Below, piece after piece: positions 1 to 9,054 of a stretch of DNA of 64,000 nt. How positions within the stretch are numbered: the first letter of the stretch is position 1; every line of letters begins with the position of its first letter. Location of the stretch: positions 84,944,964-85,008,963 of the forward strand of contig OZ020589.1 in the NCBI GenBank assembly GCA_963971535.1, in the 5' to 3' direction. Origin of the DNA: Notolepis coatsorum (taxonomy: Eukaryota; Chordata; Actinopteri; Aulopiformes; Paralepididae). The position numbers and the translations under genes are program-made. Below the pieces are notes generated by a model that did no database searches, was not told the origin of the DNA, and was given only the letters and a program-made list of their open reading frames with translations.

Positions 1-208
1 TGTTGCGGGTTGTGTCATTGCACTCAGTAGGGATATCCTCTTTGATTGGTCTATGTTGACCACTCCCCCGATCCTTAGGCCGCGCCCCCTTTTTGTATCC
101 TTTGAACCGTTTGTCATAGAGACTCGCGAGAGACCCTCTCCCCCGTTGGCCGGCGGTGCACAGGCGTCACCCACACTTTCACAATTTCCCCCGCGCGGAA
201 TTGTCTAG
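1..208 (+). repeat. 3' terminal module (A) of satellite-forming element, left-edge copy
   Basis: This is the first of seven copies of a conserved roughly 205-bp terminus; the others end at 6133, 9054, 11521, 15456, 17726 and 22105. Its first 150 bp are a diverged C-type promoter-like repeat (reverse CCAAT, GC-rich CCGCGCCCCC). The last 60 bp carry GTCACCCACACT, an ACAATT/AATTGT pair around the palindrome CCGCGCGG, and terminal CTAG followed by T. Every complete copy starts directly after a D minisatellite, so the unit before position 1 probably ends in one too. CTRR preceded by a short hairpin and followed by T matches Helitron 3' ends; assigning it to Helitrons is inference. Confidence 0.75.
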
Positions 209-250
209 TTAGTGTGGGTGACCTGGCGAAGCCAGGTTGCCACCCACACT
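166..250. repeat. Nested inverted repeats at the A/B junction
   Basis: Arms GTCACCCACACT (166-177) and AGTGTGGGTGAC (211-222) enclose an inner pair ACAATT (181-186) and AATTGT (199-204), which enclose the palindrome CCGCGCGG (191-198). Directly downstream, 211-250 forms its own hairpin: a 10-bp outer stem, a small TGC bulge, a 7-bp inner stem ACCTGGC/GCCAGGT and a GAA loop. The outer arms are 3'-end and 5'-end subterminal inverted repeats if the units are Helentron-like. Confidence 0.7.
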
Positions 251-1085
251 ATACATATCCATACTCTTTTTATTATTTATTTATTCTTTATTCCACCGAT
301 TTTGCAAACACTTTGCAACACGTAAGCGTTCGCGCCCCATACACGTGAAAGGTATCAAAACGAGCGGCTTGCCTATGGCAACACCGGTCTCCGAACTCGT
401 AAAGTTTCACCGCACCGTCTGGCTACGAATCGACTTTAAACGGTAAAATTTCGGTCCCATTGGGAATGCATTGCATTTTAGAGTGTAGCAGCTGAAATAA
501 TCTTTTTCCCCCTACCTTGGGTGAATTGCGAGTGTGATCTCAATTTTGGACGTAGAAATAAAACAAACACATCAAAACGATGACACGGCTGTCAACCCGC
601 TCACAAAAGAAAAATAAATGGAATTGGACATTTCTATCTCAACTGACGACCATTTGTTTGAAGGTTCTCCTCCCCATTGACCGCCATGCAATCGCACTCT
701 AGAAATCACATTTTTCACACTATTTTTTAGCCTTCTGTTCCGATCGCCGAAGGAGTGCCACAATATCGCACGAATGTCACAATATCGCGCACAACCCTTC
801 GCCTACTCGTTGTAGTGCTCATGTGCGCGTCACAACGCTTCATCTCTTATAGTTTTCTTTTAATCAATGTGACAATGCAGTCATGCATCTGCCTCCATAG
901 AAATGCATTGGATAGAAAATATGCAAGTCATAGTGATTGCTTCACCTGTGTGGCTCATGGCTCACTCATGATTGGTTCAGCTGTGTGGCTCGTGGCTGAG
1001 CTGCCAATGACATCATCCACTTAACCCATCATTGGCCATCACTGTGTTGCAGTACTGAATTGCTGACAGCGCCCTCTGTCTTGTG
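209..1085 (+). repeat. B block, representative copy
   Basis: The 0.8-0.9 kb B block recurs at 6134-6944, 9055-10033 (diverged), 11522-12371, 12372-13309, 15457-16264 and 17727-18537. It contains AT-rich TATA-like stretches near its 5' end, ATTGG and GACATCAT motifs, and many CG dinucleotides. Short frames of 60-90 codons recur in every copy because the DNA is repeated; none has a recognisable domain and I do not consider them coding. Confidence 0.75.
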
Positions 1086-1396
1086 GGTTGTGTCATTGTA
1101 CTCAGTAGGGATATCCTCTTTCATTCGTCCATGTTGACCCCCTTTCATTGGTCGATGTTGACCACTCCCCCGATCCTTAGACCACGCCCCCTTAGGCCAC
1201 ACCCCCTCAGTGTATCTCTTGAACCGTTTGTCGTAGAGACTTGCGGATTGTGCCATTGGTCGATGTTGACCACCTTTCATTGGTCGATGTTGACCACTCC
1301 CCCGATCCTTAGACCACGCCCCCTTAGGCCACACCCCCTCAGTGTATCTCTTGAACCGTTTGTCGTAGAGACTTGCGGATTGTGCCATTGTACTCG
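1086..1396 (+). repeat. C repeats, promoter-like, unit 1
   Basis: There are two copies of a repeat with the order TCATTGGTCGATGTTGACC, ACTCCCCCGATCCTTAG, ACCACGCCCCCTTAGG, CCACACCCCCTCAG and TTGAACCGTTTGTCG. Reverse CCAAT boxes and CACGCCC/CCACACCC boxes (Sp1/KLF-type) recur in each copy. The array turns into D at ACTCGGTGTAATAG, where another C copy would read ACTCAGTAGGG. Confidence 0.75.
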
Positions 1397-4300
1397 GTGT
1401 AATAGTGTAATAGTGTGTAATAGTGTAATAGTGTGTAATAGTGTAATAGTGTAATAGTGTGTAATAGTGTAATAGTGTGTAATAGTGTAATAGTGTAATA
1501 GTGTGTAATAGTGTAATAGTGTAATAGTGTGTAATAGTGTAATATTGTGTAATAGTGTAATAGTGTATAATAGTGTAATAGTGTGTAATAGTGTAATAGT
1601 GTGTAATAGTGTAATAGTGTGTAATAGTGTGTAATAGTGTAATAGTGTAATAGTGTGTAATAGTGTAATAGTGTCTAATAGTGTAATAGTGTGTAATGGT
1701 GTAATAGTGTAATAGTGTGTAATAGTGTAATAGTGTAATAGTGTGTAATAGTGTAATAGTGTGTAATAGTGTAATAGTGTGTAATAGTGTAAGTGTAATA
1801 GTGTGTAATAGTGTAATAGTGTGTAATAGTGTAATAGTGTGTAATAGTGTAAAAGTGTGTAATAGTGTAATAGTGTAATAGTGTAATAGTGTGTAATAGT
1901 GTAATAGTGTAATAGTGTAATAGTGTGTAATAGTGTAATAGTGTAATAGTGTGTAATAGTGTAATAGTGTAATAGTGTGTAATAGTGTAATAGTGTGTAA
2001 TAGTGTGTAATAGTGTAATAGTGTGTAATAGTGTAATAGTGTAATAGTGTGTAATAGTGTAATAGTGTAATAGTGCAATAGTGTAATAGTGTGTAATAGT
2101 GTAATAGTGTAATAGTGTGTAATAGTGTAATAGTGTGTAATAGTGTAATAGTGTAATAGTGTGTAATAGTGTAATAGTGTGTAATAGTGTAATAGTGTGT
2201 AATAGTGTAATAGTGTGTAATAGTGTAATAGTGTGTAATAGTGTAATAGTGTGTAATAGTGTAATAGTGTGTAATAGTGTAATAGTGTAATAGTGTGTAA
2301 TAGTGTAATAGTGTAATAGTGTGTAATAGTGTAATAGTGTGTAATAGTGTAATAGTGTGTAATAGTGTAATAGTGTAATAGTGTGTAATAGTGTAATAGT
2401 GTAATAGTGCAATAGTGCAATAGTGTAATAGTGTAATAGTGTAATAGTGTGTAATAGTGTAATAGTGTGTAATAGTGTGTAATAGTGTAATAGTGTGTAA
2501 TAGTGTAATAGTGTGTAATAGTGTGTAATAGTGTGTAATAGTGTGTAATAGTGTGTAATAGTGTAATAGTGTGTAATAGTGTGTAATAGTGTAATAGTGT
2601 GTAATAGTGTAATAGTGTGTAATAGTGTGTAATAGTGTAATAGTGTGTAATAGTGTAATAGTGTAATAGAGTGTAATAGTGTGTAATAGTGTGTAATAGT
2701 GTGTAATAGTGTAAGTGTGTAATAGTGTAATAGTGTAATAGTGTGTAATAGTGTAATAGTGTGTAATAGTGTAATAGTGCAATAGTGTAATAGTGTGTAA
2801 TAGTGTGTAATAGTGTAATAGTGTGTAATAGTGTAATAGTGTGTAATAGTGTAATAGTGTAATAGTGTGTAATAGTGTAATAGTGTGTAATAGTGTGTAA
2901 TAGTGTAATAGTGCAATAGTGTAATAGTGTGTAATAGTGTAATAGTGTAATAGTGTGTAATAGTGTAATAGTGTGTAATAGTGTAATAGTGTGTAATAGT
3001 GTGTAATAGTGTAATAGTGTGTAATAGTGTGTAATAGTGTAATAGTGTGTAATAGTGTAATAGTGTGTAATAGTGTAATAGTGTGTAATAGTGTGTAATA
3101 GTGTAATAGTGTGTAATAGTGTAATAGTGTGTAATAGTGTAATAGTGTAATAGTGTGTAATAGTGTGTAATAGTGTAATAGTGTGTAATAGTGTAATAGT
3201 GTGTAATAGTGTAATAGTGTGTAATAGTGTAATAGTGTGTAATAGTGTAATAGTGTGTAATAGTGTAATAGTGTAATAGTGTGTAATAGTGTAATAGTGT
3301 AATAGTGTGTAATAGTGTAATAGTGTGTAATAGTGTAATAGTGTAATAGTGTGTAATAGTGTGTAATAGTGTAATAGTGTGTAATAGTGTAATAGTGTAA
3401 TAGTGTGTAATAGTGTAATAGTGTGTAATAGTGTAATAGTGCAATAGTGTAATAGTGTGTAATAGTGTAATAGTGTAATAGTGTGTAATAGTGTGTAATA
3501 GTGTAATAGTGTAATAGTGTGTAATAGTGTAATAGTGTGTAATAGTGTAATAGTGTGTAATAGTGTAATAGTGTGTAATAGTGTAATAGTGTGTAATAGT
3601 GTAATAGTGTGTAATAGTGTAATAGTGTAATAGTGTGTAATAGTGTAATAGTGTAATAGTGTGTAATAGTGTGTAATAGTGTAATAGTGTGTAATAGTGT
3701 AATAGTGTGTAATAGTGTAATAGTGTAATAGTGTGTAATAGTGTAATAGTGTAATAGTGCAATAGTGCAATAGTGTAATAGTGTAATAGTGTAATAGTGT
3801 GTAATAGTGTGTAATAGTGTAATAGTGTGTAATAGTGTAATAGTGTAATAGTGTGTAATAGTGTAATAGTGTGTAATAGTGTAATAGTGTGTAATAGTGT
3901 GTAATAGTGTAATAGTGTGTAATAGTGTAATAGTGTGTAATAGTGTAATCGTGTGTAATAGTGTAATAGTGTAATAGTGTGTAATAGTGTAATAGTGTGT
4001 AATAGTGTAATAGTGTAATAGTGTAATAGTGTGTAATAGTGTGTAATAGTGTAAGTGTGTAATAGTGTAATAGTGTGTAATAGTGTAATAGTGTGTAATA
4101 GTGTAATAGTGCAATAGTGTAATAGTGTGTAATAGTGTGTAATAGTGTAATAGTGTGTAATAGTGTAATAGTGTGTAATAGTGTGTAATAGTGTAATAGT
4201 GTGTAATAGTGTAATAGTGTGTAATAGTGTAATAGTGTGTAATAGTGTAATAGTGTGTAATAGTGTAATAGTGTGTAATAGTGTAATAGTGTAATAGTGT

Positions 4301-5928
4301 AATAGTGTGTAATAGTGTAATAGTGTGTAATAGTGTAATAGTGTAATAGTGTAATAGTGTGTAATAGTGTGTAATAGTGTGTAATAGTGTAATAGTGTGT
4401 AATAGTGTAATAGTGTAATAGTGTGTAATAGTGTGTAATAGTGTAATAGTGTAATAGTGTGTAATAGTGTAATAGTGTGTAATAGTGTAATAGTGTAATA
4501 GTGTGTAATAGTGTAATAGTGTAATAGTGTGTAATAGTGTAATAGTGTAATAGTGTGTAATAGTGTAATAGTGTGTAATAGTGTAATAGTGTAATAGTGT
4601 GTAATAGTGTAATAGTGTGTAATAGTGTAATAGTGCAATAGTGTAATAGTGTGTAATAGTGTGTAATAGTGTAATAGTGTGTAATAGTGTAATAGTGTGT
4701 AATAGTGTAAAAGTGTGTAATAGTGTAATAGTGTAATAGTGTGTAATAGTGTAATAGTGTGTAATAGTGTAATAGTGTGTAATAGTGTAATAGTGTAATA
4801 GTGTGTAATAGTGTAATAGTGTGTAATAGTGTAATAGTGTGTAATAGTGTAATAGTGTAATAGTGTAATAGTGTGTAATAGTGTAATAGTGTGTAATAGT
4901 GTAATAGTGTGTAATAGTGTAATAGTGTAATAGTGTGTAATAGTGTAATCGTGTAATAGTGTGTAATAGTGTAATAGTGTAATAGTGTGTAATAGTGTAA
5001 TAGTGTGTAATAGTGTAATAGTGTGTAATAGTGTAATAGTGTAATAGTGTGTAATAGTGTAATAGTGTAATAGTGTAATAGTGTGTAATAGTGTAATAGT
5101 GTAATAGTGTGTAATAGTGTAATAGTGTGTAATAGTGTGTAATAGTGTGTAATAGTGTAATAGTGTGTAATAGTGTGTAATAGTGTGTAATAGTGTGTAA
5201 TAGTGTGTAATAGTGTAATAGTGTAATAGTGTGTAATAGTGTGTAATAGTGTAATAGTGTGTAATAGTGTAATAGTGTAAGTGTGTAATAGTGTAATAGT
5301 GTGTAATAGTGTAATAGTGTGTAATAGTGTAATAGTGTGTAATAGTGTAATAGTGTGTAATAGTGTAATAGTGTGTAATAGTGTAATAGTGTAATAGTGT
5401 AATAGTGTGTAATAGTGTAATAGTGTAATAGTGTGTAATAGTGTAATAGTGTAATAGTGTGTAATAGTGTGTAATAGTGTAATAGTGTGTAATAGTGTAA
5501 TAGTGTGTAATAGTGTAATAGTGTAATAGTGTGTAATAGTGTGTAATAGTGTAATAGTGTAATAGTGTGTAATAGTGTAATAGTGTGTAATAGTGTAATA
5601 GTGTAATAGTGTGTAATAGTGTAATAGTGTGTAATAGTGTGTAATAGTGTAATAGTGTAATAGTGTGTAATAGTGTAATAGTGTGTAATAGTGTAATAGT
5701 GTGTAATAGTGTAATAGTGTGTAATAGTGTAATAGTGTAATAGTGCAATAGTGTGTAATAGTGTAATAGTGTTATAGTGTTATAGTGTGTAATAGTGTAA
5801 TAGTGTGTAATAGTGTGTAATAGTGTGTAATAGTGTAATAGTGTGTAATAGTGTAATAGTGTGTAATAGTGTGTAATAGTGTGTAATAGTGTGTAATAGT
5901 GTAATATTGTGTAATAGTGTAATAGTGT
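1397..5928 (+). repeat. D minisatellite 1, mixed 8-mer/10-mer array (4.5 kb)
   Basis: The array consists almost wholly of two words, GTGTAATA (8 bp) and GTGTGTAATA (10 bp), in irregular order. Most often one or two short words precede one long word, giving 18- and 26-bp super-units. Rare variants (GTGCAATA, GTGTAATC, GTAAGTG) act as markers: a double GTGC variant at 2410 recurs at 3760, and a GTAAGTG variant at about 2714 recurs at about 4044. This implies a second-order repeat of about 1.33-1.35 kb. The minus strand contains no TAA, TAG or TGA, so very long frames there are artefacts. Confidence 0.9.
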
Positions 5929-6944
5929 TGCGGGTTGTGTCATTGCACTCAGTAGGGATATCCTCTTTGATTGGTCTATGTTGACCACTCCCCCGATCCT
6001 TAGGCCGCGCCCCCTTTTTGTATCCTTTGAATCGTTTGTCATAGAGACTCGCGAGAGAGCCTCTCCCCCGTTGGCCGGCGGTGCACAGGCGTCACCCACA
6101 CTTTCACAATTTCCCCCGCGCGGAATTGTCTAGTTATTCTTTATTCTTTATTCCACCGATTTTGCAAACACTTTGCAACACGTAAGCGTTCGCGCCCCAT
6201 ACACGTGAAAGGTATCAAAACGAGCGGCTTGCCTATGGCAACACCGGTCTCCGAACTCGTAAAGTTTCACCGCACCGTCTGGCTACGAATTGACTTTAAA
6301 CGGTAAAATATCGGTCCCATTGGGAATGCATTGCATTTTAGAGTGTAGCAGCTGAAATAATCTTTTTCCCCCTACCTTGGGTGAATTGCGAGTGTGATCT
6401 CAATTTTGGACGTAGAAATAAAACAAACACATCAAAACGATGACACGGCTGTCAACCCGCTCACAAAAGAAAAATAAATGGAATTGGACATTTCTATCTC
6501 AACTGACGACCATTTGTTTGAAGGTTCTCCTCCCCATTGACCGCCATGCGATCGCACTCTAGAAATCACATTTTTCACACTATTTTTTAGCCTTCTGTTC
6601 CGATCGCCGAAGGAGTGCCACAATATCGCACGAATGTCACAATATCGCGCACAACCCTTCGCCTACTCGTTGTAGTGCTCATGTGCGCGTCACAACGCTT
6701 CATCTCTTATAGTTTTCTTTTAATCAATGTGACAATGCAGTCATGCATCTGCCTCCATAGAAATGCATTGGATAGAAAATATGCAAGTCATAGTGATTGC
6801 TTCACCTGTGTGGCTCATGGCTCACTCATGATTGGTTCAGCTGTGTGGCTCGTGGCTGAGCTGCCAATGACATCATCCACTTAACCCATCATTGGCCATC
6901 ACTGTGTTGCAGTACTGAATTGCTGACAGCGCCCTCTGTCTTGT

Positions 6945-7884
6945 GGGTTGTGTCATTGTACTCAGTAGGGATATCCTCTTTCATTTTTCATTGGTCCATG
7001 TTGACCACCTTTCATTGGTCGATGTTGACCACTCCCCCAATCCTTAGACCACGCCCCCTTAGGCCACACCCCCTCAGTGTATCTCTTGAACCATTTGTCG
7101 TAGAGACTTGCGGATTGTGCCATTGTACTCAGTAGGGATATCCTCTTTCATTTTTCATTGGTCCATGTTGACCCCCTTTCATTGGTCGATGTTGACCACT
7201 CCCCCGATCCTTAGACCACGCCCCCTTAGGCCACACCCCCTCAGTGTATCTCTTGAACCGTTTGTCGTAGAGACTTGCGGATTGTGCCATTGTACTCAGT
7301 AGGGATATCCTCTTTCATTTTTCATTGGTCCATGTTGACCACCTTTCATTGGTCGATGTTGACCACTCCCCTGATCCTTAGACCACGCCCCCTTAGGCCA
7401 CACCCCCTCAGTGTATCTCTTGAACCGTTTGTCGTAGAGACTTGCGGATTGTGCCATTGGTCGATGTTGACCACCTTTCATTGGTCGATGTTGACCACTC
7501 CCCCTGTTGACCACCTTTCATTGGTCGATGTTGACCACTCCCCCGATCCTTAGACCACGCCCCCTTAGGCCACACCCCCTCAGTGTATCTCTTGAACCGT
7601 TTGTCGTAGAGACTTGCGGATTGTGCCATTGTACTCAGTAGGGATATCCTCTTTCATTTTTCATTGGTCCATGTTGACCCCCTTTCATTGGTCGATGTTG
7701 ACCACTCCCCCGATCCTTAGACCACGCCCCCTTAGGCCACAGTTCACGGTTCAGTGTATCTCTTGAACCGTTTGTCGTAGAGACTTGCGGATTGTGCCAT
7801 TGGTCGATGTTGACCACCTTTCATTGGTCGATGTTGACCACTCCCCCGATCCTTAGACCACGCCCCCTTAGGCCACACCCCCTT
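6945..7884 (+). repeat. C repeats, promoter-like, unit 2 (largest array)
   Basis: About six copies are present. The long form has a period of 167 bp, measured between successive ACTCAGTAGGGATATCC motifs at about 6961, 7128 and 7295. The short form lacks that segment and has a period of about 125 bp. One copy near 7741 carries a small replacement (AGTTCACGGTTCAG for the usual ACACCCCCTCAG). CCAAT and GC boxes repeat throughout, giving a dense promoter-like cluster. Confidence 0.75.
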
Positions 7885-8569
7885 TAAAAAAATCCGAAAA
7901 ATCCGAAAACTCGGAAAAATCCCAAAACTCGGAAAAATCTAAAATCCGAAAAAGTTCAAAAACTCGGAAAAATCCCAAAACCCGAAAACTCGGAAAAATC
8001 CGAAAACTCGGAAACATCAAAAATCCGAAAAAGTTCAAAAACTCGGAAAAATCCCAAAACCCGAAAACTCGGGAAAATCCGAAAAATCCGAAAACTCGGA
8101 AACATCAAAAATCCGAAAAAGTTCAAAAACTCGGAAAAGTCCGAAAACTCGGAAAAATCCAAAAACTCGGAAAATTCCGAAAACTCGGAAACATCAAAAA
8201 TCCGAAAAAGTTCAAAAACTCGGAAAAATTCGAAAACTCGGAAACATCAAAAATCCGAAAAAGTTCAAAAACTCGGAAAAGTCCGAAAACCCGAAAACTC
8301 GGAAAAATCCAAAAACTCGGAAAAATCCGAAAACTCGGAAACATCAAAAATCCGAAAAAGTTCAAAAATTCAGAAAAGTCCGAAAACCCGAAAACCCGGA
8401 AAAATGCAAAAACTCGGAAAATTCCGAAAACTCGGAAACATCAAAAATCCGAAAAAGTTCAAAAACTCGGAAAAGTCCGAAAACCCAAAAACTCTGAAAA
8501 ATCCGAATACTCGGAAACATCAAAAATCCGAAAAAGTTCAAAAACTCGGAAAAGTCCGAAAACCGGAAA
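7885..8569 (+). repeat. E cassette 1, A-rich CCGAAAA/CTCGGAAA repeat
   Basis: This is a tandem repeat of A-rich words containing CCGAAAAC, CTCGGAAAAATC, CATCAAAAATCCG and AAAGTTCAAAAACTCGG. They combine into a loose period of roughly 80-100 bp. Frames on either strand are low-complexity (Phe-rich on the minus strand, Lys/Ser-rich on the plus strand) and are not genes. Many CG dinucleotides survive inside the A-rich background. Confidence 0.8.
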
Positions 8570-8849
8570 AATAGTGTGTAATAGTGTAATAGTGTGTAAT
8601 AGTGTAATAGTGTAATAGTGTGTAATAGTGTGTAATAGTGTGTAATAGTGTAATAGTGTGTAATAGTGTAATAGTGTAATAGTGTGTAATAGTGTAATAG
8701 TGTTATAGTGTGTAATAGTGTAATAGTGTAATAGTGTGTAATAGTGTAATAGTGTGTAATAGTGTGTAATAGTGTAATAGTGTGTAATAGTGTAATAGTG
8801 TGTAATAGTGTGTAATAGTGTGTAATAGTGTAATATTGTGTAATAGTGT
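8570..8849 (+). repeat. D minisatellite 2, short array
   Basis: A 280-bp array of the same 8-mer and 10-mer words follows the E cassette directly at GGAAAAATAGTG. Its last 100 bp, including a GTGTTATA variant and several successive 10-mers before the A module, closely match the ends of D in units 1 and 3. The A-proximal end is thus the conserved end. Confidence 0.85.
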
Positions 8850-9054
8850 TGCGGGTTGTGTCATTGCACTCAGTAGGGATATCCTCTTTGATTGGTCTAT
8901 GTTGACCACTCCCCCGATCCTTAGGCCGCGCCCCCTTTTTGTATCCTTTGAACCGTTTGTCATAGAGACTCGCGAGAGACCCTCTCCCCCGTTGGCCGGC
9001 GGTGCACAGGCGTCACCCACACTTTCACAATTTCCCCCGCGCGGAATTGTCTAG

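Larger units (their letters stand above)
209..6133 (+). mobile_element. Composite tandem unit 1 (B-C-D-A), putative Helentron-like element
   Basis: Unit 1 runs from the base after one CTAG to the end of the next. Its order is B block (209-1085) with a 5' hairpin, two C repeats (1086-1396), a 4.5-kb D minisatellite (1397-5928) and A terminus (5929-6133). AGTGTGGGTGAC near the 5' end is the inverse of GTCACCCACACT near the 3' end, giving subterminal inverted repeats as described for Helentrons and HINEs. No Rep/helicase coding sequence is visible, so it would be non-autonomous. An ordinary complex satellite is the main alternative. Confidence 0.5.
6134..9054 (+). mobile_element. Composite tandem unit 2 (B-C-E-D-A)
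   Basis: This unit has B (6134-6944) without the 5' hairpin, the largest C array of the window (6945-7884), the A-rich E cassette (7885-8569), a short D array (8570-8849) and A (8850-9054). B is almost identical to B in unit 1, which points to recent amplification or homogenisation. D is 16 times shorter than in unit 1, so D length varies independently of the flanking blocks. Confidence 0.5.

Noticed and set aside
755..1024. 89-codon frame starting MPQYRTNVT repeated in most B blocks
   Set aside because: Its conservation follows from DNA-level similarity of the repeats. The neighbouring non-coding parts are equally conserved, no domain is recognised and the diverged B block lacks it.
1397..5928. 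CRISPR-like or centromeric alpha-satellite array
   Set aside because: There are no unique spacers between repeats and the words are 8-10 bp, much shorter than the usual centromeric monomers.
1029..6099. Minus-strand frames of 913, 945 and 1,474 codons made of Leu-His-Thr-Ile-Tyr repeats
   Set aside because: They arise because the minisatellite words contain no stop codon on this strand in any register. They overlap in several frames and have no domain, so they are not genes.
7956..8365. Phe-rich frames in the E cassette
   Set aside because: Low-complexity translation of an A-rich tandem repeat; similar frames appear on the other strand.
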